Shown here: one piece after another, positions 15,436 to 20,439 of the stretch | Numbering within the stretch: the stretch's first letter is position 1 | Layout of the letters: each line of letters opens with the position of its first letter | NCBI GenBank assembly: GCA_041741895.1 | Contig: JBGSJO010000033.1 | Coordinates: forward strand, 1 to 20,439 | DNA from: Allopontixanthobacter sp041741895 | Lineage (GTDB): Bacteria > Pseudomonadota > Alphaproteobacteria > Sphingomonadales > Sphingomonadaceae | Direction of reading: 5' to 3' | Length of the DNA: 20,439 nt | Made by a program: the position numbers and the translations under genes | The notes under the pieces: model-generated | What the model was told of the DNA's origin: nothing | Databases searched by the model: none | Seen by the model: only the letters and a program-made list of their open reading frames with translations

Positions 15436-15450
15436 GCGCGCCTAATTCGG
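15428..15450. repeat. Near-perfect palindrome spanning two opposed stop codons
   Basis: The left arm CCGAATAGGCG (15428-15438) matches the reverse complement of CGCCTAATTCGG (15439-15450) apart from one extra T in the right arm. The core is GGCGCGCC. The TAG of the small membrane protein (15433-15435) and the TAG of tonB (15444-15442, minus strand) sit symmetrically in the two arms. It may be a compact bidirectional termination or 3'-end hairpin; no T-run is present. Confidence 0.55.
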
Positions 15451-16119
15451 CAGTTGCCAGCGGACCGAGCTGGAGTAGCTGCCTCCAATATTCTCGCCCT
15501 TGCTGTTCTTCGCCGGCTGGAACCGCGCGCGCTTGCTGATCAAGGCACAGGTTGCCTGGTCCAGCGCATCATGCCCGCTGGAACGGGTAATCAGGCAGGA
15601 TTCCGCCCGGCCATCGGTGCCAACCTGCAGCTTGAACCCGGTCGTCCCGATCATCTCGCGGTTGATCCAGCTGGATCGGTAATCACTGGTGGTGACCCAT
15701 GCCCCTGGATCATTGCGCGGCTTCACATCGACCGGGGTAAAGCTGGGCGGCGTAGCCGAAGTAAAGGGCTTCGGAGGACCGACCGTGGCGGGGGCCAGCG
15801 ACATTGGATCGAACGGCGGCAAGATAACCGTGGTTGTGTCGATCTCGATCGGGTTCCGGTTAATGTCCTGTGCGCTGGGCGGGGTGTAGATGGGCGGTGT
15901 GACCGGCTTTGTCAGCTCAGTTGGTCGCGGGTCTGTTTCTGGTGGCGGAACCGGCGGCAGCGGGATTTGCGTTCCGATGAAGGGCCTGGGTTCGGGCGGA
16001 TTAAATATTCCCGGAGCCAGTCCGACAATCAACCCATAGCCGATGACGGCATGGATCGTGCCAACCATAATGACCGCGCTCTTCCTGTTTTTCGTCTGTG
16101 CTTGATCGAGATATGCCAT
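15442..16119 (-). CDS. TonB-family energy transducer
   Basis: TonB proteins pass proton-motive force from ExbB/ExbD to outer-membrane receptors. The product is 225 aa. A single N-terminal membrane helix (about 15-35) is followed by a proline-rich periplasmic linker (about 41-139, with PPVPPPETDPRPTEL and TPPIYTPP) and a TonB C-terminal domain (about 146-225: GFKLQVGTDGRAESCLITRSSG, then FQPAKNSKG). ATG at 16119 is chosen because AGGAGAGAGGA precedes it; upstream extension to 16209 would cross the promoter region. No exbB or exbD is adjacent, so partners are elsewhere. A palindrome overlapping a plausible promoter suggests regulated expression, for example by metal supply. Confidence 0.9.
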   Translation of the reverse strand: MAYLDQAQTKNRKSAVIMVGTIHAVIGYGLIVGLAPGIFNPPEPRPFIGTQIPLPPVPPPETDPRPTELTKPVTPPIYTPPSAQDINRNPIEIDTTTVILPPFDPMSLAPATVGPPKPFTSATPPSFTPVDVKPRNDPGAWVTTSDYRSSWINREMIGTTGFKLQVGTDGRAESCLITRSSGHDALDQATCALISKRARFQPAKNSKGENIGGSYSSSVRWQLPN

Positions 16120-16180
16120 GACGCTTCCTCTCTCCTGATTGCGCCGCCCGGTTTTCCGGTGCGGCCACTCCCGTAATTGC

Positions 16181-16209
16181 AATGTTACAACATTACATAC
16201 GACGGGCAA
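16181..16209 (-). promoter_or_regulatory. Candidate tonB promoter with overlapping palindrome
   Basis: On the minus strand TTGCCC (16209-16204) and TAACAT (16187-16182) are spaced by 16 bp, a plausible -35/-10 pair. The 14-bp palindrome AATGTT-AC-AACATT (16181-16194) covers the -10 element, where a repressor would block transcription. It lies about 60 bp before the tonB start. Neither the regulator nor the start site is known. Confidence 0.4.
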
Positions 16210-16219
16210 GAGGTTTTGC

Positions 16220-16234
16220 GTGGCAAAATGCCAC
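16220..16234. other. Perfect small inverted repeat between the hydrolase and tonB genes
   Basis: GTGGCA (16220-16225) and TGCCAC (16229-16234) flank AAA. It lies 11 bp upstream of the candidate tonB -35 and downstream of the hydrolase stop. It could be an upstream operator or a short hairpin in the hydrolase transcript. There is no T-run. Confidence 0.35.
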
Positions 16235-16293
16235 TGGGATCGTTCAAGCCATTGGATTTTGGCGGGAAAGGCGGGAAAAAACCGCCTGGTGTC

Positions 16294-16950
16294 TCACTTG
16301 ATCGGGCAATCCGGCGAGAGGCGGAAGTCGAGATAATTATCAACCGAAGCCATCAATTCTTCCTGTTCGTTTTCGAAGAAGTGATTGGCGCGGGGAATTT
16401 CCTCGTGGTGGATCGTGATGTGTTTTTGCGTGCGCAATTTATCCACCAGTTTCTGCACGGCGCTCGGTTGAACAACCGTATCTGCTACGCCCTGGATGAA
16501 GATGCCGGAGGCCGGGCACGGCGCAAGGAAGCTGAAATCATACATATTGGCGGGCGGGGCGACCGAGATGAAGCCGCGCACTTCAGGTCGGCGCATCAGC
16601 AATTGCATGCCGATCAGCGCGCCGAAGGAAACACCGGCCACCCAGGTTGTTTGCGCTTCGGGATGGATTGACTGGATCCAGTCAAGCGCGGCCGCAGCGT
16701 CGCTGAGTTCGCCGACTCCGTTATCGAAACTGCCCTGGCTACGGCCGACACCGCGGAAATTGAACCGCAAGGTGGCGAAGCCCCGATCTGAGAAGGTCTT
16801 GTAAAGCCGCTGGGTAATCCGCTCGTTCATGGTGCCGCCACCCTGGGGATGCGGATGCAGGATCATTGCAACTGGTGCACGCTGACGCGGAGCAGGGGAA
16901 TAACGGCCTTCAAGTCGGCCCTCCGGGCCGGGGAAAATCACAGATGGCAT
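16294..16950 (-). CDS. Alpha/beta hydrolase, COG2945 type
   Basis: The product is 218 aa. It shows the pattern of COG2945 hydrolases: LHPHPQGGGTMNERI (31-45), RFNFRGVGRSQGSFDNGVGE (62-81), the nucleophile elbow GVSFGA with S108, D157 in GVADTVV, and H190 in RANHFF. S108, D157 and H190 form the expected catalytic triad. No signal peptide is seen, so it is cytoplasmic. The natural substrate is unknown. It is transcribed divergently from the cysteine desulfurase genes across a 125-bp spacer. Start is ATG at 16950, giving MPSVIFPGPEGRLEGRY, a good family N-terminus. Confidence 0.9.
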   Translation of the reverse strand: MPSVIFPGPEGRLEGRYSPAPRQRAPVAMILHPHPQGGGTMNERITQRLYKTFSDRGFATLRFNFRGVGRSQGSFDNGVGELSDAAAALDWIQSIHPEAQTTWVAGVSFGALIGMQLLMRRPEVRGFISVAPPANMYDFSFLAPCPASGIFIQGVADTVVQPSAVQKLVDKLRTQKHITIHHEEIPRANHFFENEQEELMASVDNYLDFRLSPDCPIK

Positions 16951-17006
16951 TCTTTGGACCTGTCAGAAGTTAGGCGGGCGCGGGTAGCGCGAACCGAGTT
17001 GGTGGC

Positions 17007-17034
17007 TATATAGTGACAAAACTGCAATTCGCAA
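17007..17034 (-). promoter_or_regulatory. Candidate hydrolase promoter
   Basis: On the minus strand TTGCGA (17034-17029) and TATATA (17012-17007) are separated by 16 bp, a reasonable -35/-10 pair for the alpha/beta hydrolase gene. The -35 overlaps the GCAATT/AATTGC palindrome. This is a motif reading only. Confidence 0.35.
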
Positions 17035-17038
17035 TTGC
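17024..17038. promoter_or_regulatory. Perfect palindrome between hydrolase and desulfurase genes
   Basis: GCAATT (17024-17029), CGC, AATTGC (17033-17038) form a perfect inverted repeat about 40 bp before the conserved start region of the first cysteine desulfurase. It overlaps the hydrolase promoter candidate and could be an operator for both divergent genes. An iron-sulfur-sensing regulator of the Rrf2 type would be a natural candidate, but the sequence alone does not identify it. Confidence 0.4.
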
Positions 17039-17075
17039 TGCGATCATCCTGACCCAATAGAAGACGAGCCAGCCG

Positions 17076-18137
17076 ATCACCCGTATTTACCTCGACCATG
17101 CCGCGACCACTCCCATCCGTTCGGAAGCCCTGACCGCGATGCTGGATGGATTTGCGATGTGGGCCAATCCATCCAGCCCACACGCCGAGGGGCGCAAGGC
17201 GAAGGCCGCGCTGGAAGACGCGCGGGCGCGGGTGAAATCGGCGCTGGGGTGGGACGGCGAGGTCATTTTCACCAGCGGCGCAAGCGAGGCGGCAGATATT
17301 GCGCTGCGCCGCGCGTCAGGCGGCGCACGGTTGGTCAGTTCTCTGGAACATGATGCAATCCTGCAGGCCGCACCCGAAGCCGAACGTCTGCCGGTAACCA
17401 GCGACGGCGCCCTTGACTTGGAAATATTTGCCAAGGCCGTTCAGCGCGAGCGGCCGGTAGTCGCCGTGCAGCAGGTCAATTCCGAAACCGGCAACCGGCA
17501 GACGCTTGAAGAAGTGGTCCGATTGGTCAAAGCCGCCGGCGGCCTGCTGATTGCCGATTGCGCGCAAGGTGCGGGCAAGTATGCTCTGCCGCCATGCGAC
17601 ATGGCGATCATCTCGGCGCACAAATTCGGCGGCCCGGTCGGGGTTGGCGCGTTGTTGCTGAAGGATTTCTCGGTCATCGCGCCAAGCGGCGGGCATGAGC
17701 GCGGCTACCGGCGCGGGACGGAGAACCTGCCGGCCATCATGGGCATGGCAGCGGCATTGGAAGCGGGCAGCACTCCCTACATCGGGCCGGATATACTGGA
17801 ACCGCTGGATGCCCTGGCGGAAGATTGCCGCAAACTTGGCGGTATCTGGCTGGCGGACCGTCTGGCCGATCCCACACCCTATGTCCGCGCGCTGGCCATG
17901 CCGGGCATGAGCGGTAGCGCGCAATTGATGCGGTTCGACATGGCCGGTATTGCAGTTTCGCAAGGCAGCGCGTGTTCGAGCGGGACGCTGAAGAAAAGCC
18001 ATGTACTGGAAGCGATGGGCCTCGATGATGATACGGCCTCCCGCATGATCAGGGTCAGTTTCGGCTGGAACACCTCGCGCGGCGAGGTGGAACGGTTCTG
18101 CGAAGTCTGGTCGGAAATGGCGAGAGGTTCGGCATGA
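17076..18137 (+). CDS. Cysteine desulfurase (first of tandem pair), apparent non-ATG start
   Basis: This is a PLP-dependent class-V aminotransferase-fold enzyme that releases sulfur from cysteine as an enzyme persulfide for Fe-S cluster or thio-cofactor synthesis. Counted from ATC 17076 it has 353 residues. TRIYLDHAATTP (2-13) is the conserved N-terminus, H92 is in SLEHDAI, PLP lysine K183 in SAHKFGGP, and catalytic C300 in GSACSSGTLKKSHVL. The frame is closed by TAG at 17058, and no ATG, GTG or TTG lies between it and ATG 17139, which would remove 21 residues including the conserved motif. ATC stands exactly where the family's initiator would be. A rare start, a sequence error or an N-terminal truncation are all possible. 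Its stop overlaps the next gene (ATGA). Confidence 0.88.
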   Translation: MTRIYLDHAATTPIRSEALTAMLDGFAMWANPSSPHAEGRKAKAALEDARARVKSALGWDGEVIFTSGASEAADIALRRASGGARLVSSLEHDAILQAAPEAERLPVTSDGALDLEIFAKAVQRERPVVAVQQVNSETGNRQTLEEVVRLVKAAGGLLIADCAQGAGKYALPPCDMAIISAHKFGGPVGVGALLLKDFSVIAPSGGHERGYRRGTENLPAIMGMAAALEAGSTPYIGPDILEPLDALAEDCRKLGGIWLADRLADPTPYVRALAMPGMSGSAQLMRFDMAGIAVSQGSACSSGTLKKSHVLEAMGLDDDTASRMIRVSFGWNTSRGEVERFCEVWSEMARGSA

Positions 18138-19231
18138 TTTACCTCGATTACCAGGCCACCACGCCATTAGCCCCCGAAGCGCGCGACGCGATGCTGCGAT
18201 GGCTGGACGGGCCGGACGGAATTGGCTTCGGCAATCCGCATAGCGCGCATGCGATGGGGCGGCAGGCGGCAGCGGCGGTGGAACTGGCGCGGGACCGCGT
18301 GGCGGCGCTGTTCCCGCCGGGCGGCAAGGTGATATTTACCAGCGGCGCGACCGAGGCACTCAATACCGTGCTGCGCGGATCGAAGGGCGATGTGCTGACA
18401 TTTGCCGCCGAACATGCCGCAGTGCTCGACTGCAAGCCTGCAGTGGAAGCGGAGGGCCGAAGGTTTGATGTCCTGCCGGTGAAATCCGGCGGGCGGGCCA
18501 ATCTGGCGGAATTGCGCGAGGCGGCCAAGGAGCAGACCGGAATAATTGCCGCCATGCTGGTCAATAACGAAGTCGGCGCGATCAACCCGCTGGCCGAAAT
18601 TGCGGCCATCGCGCGAGAGGCAAGCGCTCTGGTGCTGTGCGATGCGGTGCAGGGATTCGGGCGTATCGCAATTCCTGGCGCGGCAGATTTCGTCGCGGTA
18701 TCCGCGCATAAGATCCACGGACCCAAGGGCATTGGTGCGCTATGGATGCGTGACGGGCTTAAGCTCCATCCACTCCTGTATGGCGGCGGGCAGGAAGGCG
18801 GTCTGCGATCCGGTACGCTCAGCCCCGCGCTGTGCGCCGGTTTCGGTGCGGCGGCAAAACTGGCGACGGAACGCATGCAGAAGGACGCCGATCATGTCGA
18901 AGCGCTGTGGTCGCTCGCTCGCAGGCTGTTCGCCGATTGGACTATCAACGGCGACGAAGATACGCGCTGGCACGGCAATCTCAACCTGCGGCGCGAGGGG
19001 CTGGATGTGGCGCGGCTGATGTCCGAATGCCGCGACATCTGCTTCTCTGCCGGGTCCGCCTGCGCCAGCGGATCTGGCCGGCCCAGCCACGTACTGAAGG
19101 CGATCGGGCTTGACAGCGCCGCTGCAAAGAGTTCGATAAGGCTTGGATACGGGCGCTATACGACTCCCGACCAGATCGAGGATGCTGCCGAAAGGCTCAA
19201 TGCGGCTGCGGCCGCACAAGGGGTCAAGTAA
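18134..19231 (+). CDS. Cysteine desulfurase (second of tandem pair)
   Basis: The product is 365 aa and belongs to the same NifS/IscS-like family as its upstream neighbour but is clearly divergent from it. It starts MIYLDYQATTPLAPEARDAM. Other features are TSGATEALN (69-77), active-site H94 in AAEHAAVL, VNNEVGAI (143-150), D170 in LCDAVQ, PLP lysine K193 in SAHKIHGPKG, and catalytic C310 in GSACASGSGRPSHVLKAIG. All residues needed for catalysis appear present. It overlaps the upstream gene by four bases, and a ferredoxin gene begins 8 bp after its stop, so the three form an operon. A role in Fe-S cluster or tRNA thiolation sulfur supply is inferred; no scaffold or thiolase gene is visible. Confidence 0.95.
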   Translation: MIYLDYQATTPLAPEARDAMLRWLDGPDGIGFGNPHSAHAMGRQAAAAVELARDRVAALFPPGGKVIFTSGATEALNTVLRGSKGDVLTFAAEHAAVLDCKPAVEAEGRRFDVLPVKSGGRANLAELREAAKEQTGIIAAMLVNNEVGAINPLAEIAAIAREASALVLCDAVQGFGRIAIPGAADFVAVSAHKIHGPKGIGALWMRDGLKLHPLLYGGGQEGGLRSGTLSPALCAGFGAAAKLATERMQKDADHVEALWSLARRLFADWTINGDEDTRWHGNLNLRREGLDVARLMSECRDICFSAGSACASGSGRPSHVLKAIGLDSAAAKSSIRLGYGRYTTPDQIEDAAERLNAAAAAQGVK

Positions 19232-19239
19232 GGAGCCAG

Positions 19240-19572
19240 ATGGTAAGCGTCAGATTCATAGCCGCGAACGGCAAAGTGACTGAAACCGAGGCGGTCGAGG
19301 GGCTGTCATTGCTCGAAGTCGCGCAGGCAGCCGGCATGCCGCTGGAGGGAACCTGCGAAGGCCAGATGGCGTGTTCGACCTGCCACGTTGTGGTCAGCGC
19401 CGAGTGGTTCGACCGTCTGGAATCAGCCAGCGAGGAAGAGGAAGACATGCTCGACCTCGCAGCCGGCGTTACCCGCACCAGCCGCCTGTCCTGCCAGATA
19501 ATTCTTTCGCCGCAACTCGAAGGCCTGGAAGTGCGGATTCCGCCTGAAAGCCGGGACATGCAGCGGCATTGA
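19240..19572 (+). CDS. [2Fe-2S] ferredoxin, adrenodoxin/Isc-Fdx type
   Basis: The product is 110 aa. Cluster ligands are C39, C45 and C48 in GTCEGQMACSTCHVV and C85 in SRLSCQIIL, the CX5CX2C...C pattern of vertebrate-type ferredoxins. The acidic stretch ESASEEEEDMLDLA (61-74) is the usual partner-docking helix. These proteins donate electrons in Fe-S cluster assembly or to cytochrome P450s. Position directly after two cysteine desulfurases favours the cluster-assembly role. ATG at 19240 follows AAGGAG, which overlaps the upstream TAA stop, so translation is probably coupled. Confidence 0.95.
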   Translation: MVSVRFIAANGKVTETEAVEGLSLLEVAQAAGMPLEGTCEGQMACSTCHVVVSAEWFDRLESASEEEEDMLDLAAGVTRTSRLSCQIILSPQLEGLEVRIPPESRDMQRH

Positions 19573-19788
19573 TTTTGACGGGAATCTGCGTGGGCGCGCC
19601 TGGCTCCAGCAAACGGGGTAGCCCCCTTCTCGGCAGACCGAACGAGATACCGGCCGTATCGTTCCAAGCATGATAGCCTGGCGAGTCTGGGTATCTCAAA
19701 CCTGTAATCCACACCATTTCGCTGATCAGCGGGGAAAGCGCCTCGTTGTGCATTGTTAGGCGCGGCGTGGCGGTGATAGGGCGAGCCC
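19573..19788. other. Intergenic region between the ferredoxin gene and parC
   Basis: No supported gene is seen in these 216 bp. Two weak structures are present: GGGG (19615-19618)/CCCC (19622-19625) around TAG, and a bulged hairpin whose core is GATAC (19646-19650)/GTATC (19656-19660). Neither has a T-run, so a terminator for the ferredoxin operon is not demonstrated. A parC promoter must lie here unless parC is cotranscribed, but no convincing -35/-10 pair was found. I checked for tRNA-like folding and did not find it. Confidence 0.5.
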
Positions 19789-20439
19789 ATGGCCACCACA
19801 GATCTTGAGAAAAATGGCGATGATCCAATTGATTCGATCATCAACGAAAGCTTCGATTCCGCCCTGTCGGAACGGTACCTGGTCTATGCCATGTCCACGA
19901 TCACGGCGCGTTCGCTGCCGGATCTGCGGGACGGGCTGAAACCCGTCCATCGCCGCCTGCTGTGGACGATGCGGCAATTGAAACTGGATCCGACCAACAA
20001 TTTCAAGAAATCGGCCCGTGTGGTGGGCGAGGTGATCGGTAAATATCACCCGCATGGCGACACCGCCGCCTATGATGCGATGGTCCGCCTGGCGCAGGAT
20101 TTTGCGCTGCGGTACCCGCTGGTTGAAGGGCAGGGTAATTTCGGCAATATCGACGGCGATAACGCCGCTGCATACCGCTATACCGAAGCCCGCCTGACCC
20201 GCACCGCCATGCTGCTGATGCAGGGACTGGATGAAGGCGCTGCCGACTTTATCCCGACCTATAATAACGAGGATGAAGAGCCCGCGCTGATGCCCGGTCT
20301 GTTCCCCAATCTGCTTGCGAACGGTGCCAGCGGGATCGCAGTGGGCATGGCGACCAACATCCCCAGCCATAATGTCGCGGAAGTGATCGACGCCGCGCTG
20401 GAGCTGATCGACAATCCCCATGTCGAACATGCCCGCCTG
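19789..20439 (+). CDS. parC: DNA topoisomerase IV subunit A (5' part; runs off window)
   Basis: ParC is the DNA-cleaving subunit of topoisomerase IV, which decatenates chromosomes. The first 217 residues are present. The N-terminal helix region SFDSALSERYLVYAMSTITARSLPDLRDGLKPVHRR is followed by FKKSARVVGEVIGKYHPHGD and the catalytic AAAYRYTEARL with R130 and Y131. FKKSARVVG and NFGNIDGDNAAAYRYTEARLT fit alphaproteobacterial ParC better than GyrA. In the quinolone-determining region, HPHGDTAAYD has T92 and D96 at the positions of Ser80 and Glu84 in E. coli ParC. ATG at 19789 follows an AGGG element about 8 nt upstream. Confidence 0.92.
   Translation, partial: MATTDLEKNGDDPIDSIINESFDSALSERYLVYAMSTITARSLPDLRDGLKPVHRRLLWTMRQLKLDPTNNFKKSARVVGEVIGKYHPHGDTAAYDAMVRLAQDFALRYPLVEGQGNFGNIDGDNAAAYRYTEARLTRTAMLLMQGLDEGAADFIPTYNNEDEEPALMPGLFPNLLANGASGIAVGMATNIPSHNVAEVIDAALELIDNPHVEHARL

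Noticed and set aside
19573..19788. Possible tRNA or small RNA between ferredoxin and parC
   Set aside because: No acceptor stem, T-loop consensus or anticodon arm could be placed; only two short hairpins without T-runs are present.
19789..20439. GyrA instead of ParC
   Set aside because: The sequence around FKKSARVVG and the NFGNIDGDNAAAYRYTEARLT region fits alphaproteobacterial ParC better, although the C-terminal domain that would settle it is outside the window.
1..20439. Mobile elements, CRISPR arrays, prophage or defence genes
   Set aside because: No transposase, integrase, regularly spaced repeats or phage protein was seen, and composition is even across the window.

Overview
The window (about 60% GC) looks like a chromosomal housekeeping segment from an alphaproteobacterium, most likely an erythrobacter or another sphingomonad. 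The main reason is gene order: a ChvI/ChvG two-component pair runs directly into hprK, rapZ, an EIIA gene and ptsH, and the whole set is divergent from pckA. That arrangement is characteristic of Alphaproteobacteria. No rRNA or tRNA gene, CRISPR array, insertion sequence or prophage gene was seen.

Left part (1-6196). On the minus strand a compact fmt-truA-oxidoreductase operon runs off the left edge. Its genes overlap by 1-3 bases at their stop/start codons, so they are probably translationally coupled. Divergent from fmt, recR, def and rmuC lie on the plus strand, covering DNA repair and N-terminal protein processing. A REP-like inverted repeat sits between def and rmuC. The 3' end of rmuC overlaps the 3' end of the last gene of the next operon by 28 bp.

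Centre (5387-12715). A seven-gene minus-strand operon reads chvI, chvG, hprK, rapZ, an EIIA-Man-type gene, ptsH and a TrmH/SpoU-type RNA methyltransferase. It combines an envelope-stress-type two-component system with a regulatory (non-transporting) phosphotransferase branch: HprK can phosphorylate HPr on serine, and HPr and EIIA exchange phosphate on histidine. No sugar permease or enzyme I is present here. A 342-bp control region separates it from pckA, the ATP-dependent gluconeogenic PEP carboxykinase, which uses a GTG start and ends in a strong rho-independent terminator.

Right part (12869-20439). In order come a small DUF937-like protein, a secreted Tat-type DUF885 protein, a tiny two-helix membrane protein, a TonB protein and a COG2945-like alpha/beta hydrolase. 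A plus-strand sulfur-mobilisation group follows: two tandem, non-identical cysteine desulfurases with an ATGA overlap, then an adrenodoxin-type [2Fe-2S] ferredoxin 8 bp on. The window ends inside parC (topoisomerase IV subunit A).

I found no clearly new multi-gene system. The points most worth checking are the first cysteine desulfurase, whose conserved N-terminus has no ATG, GTG or TTG start (ATC stands where ATG is expected); the desulfurase pair with its ferredoxin; the methyltransferase coupled to HPr; the His-rich insertion in peptide deformylase; and several palindromes in the control regions of tonB, pckA/chvI and the desulfurase operon.
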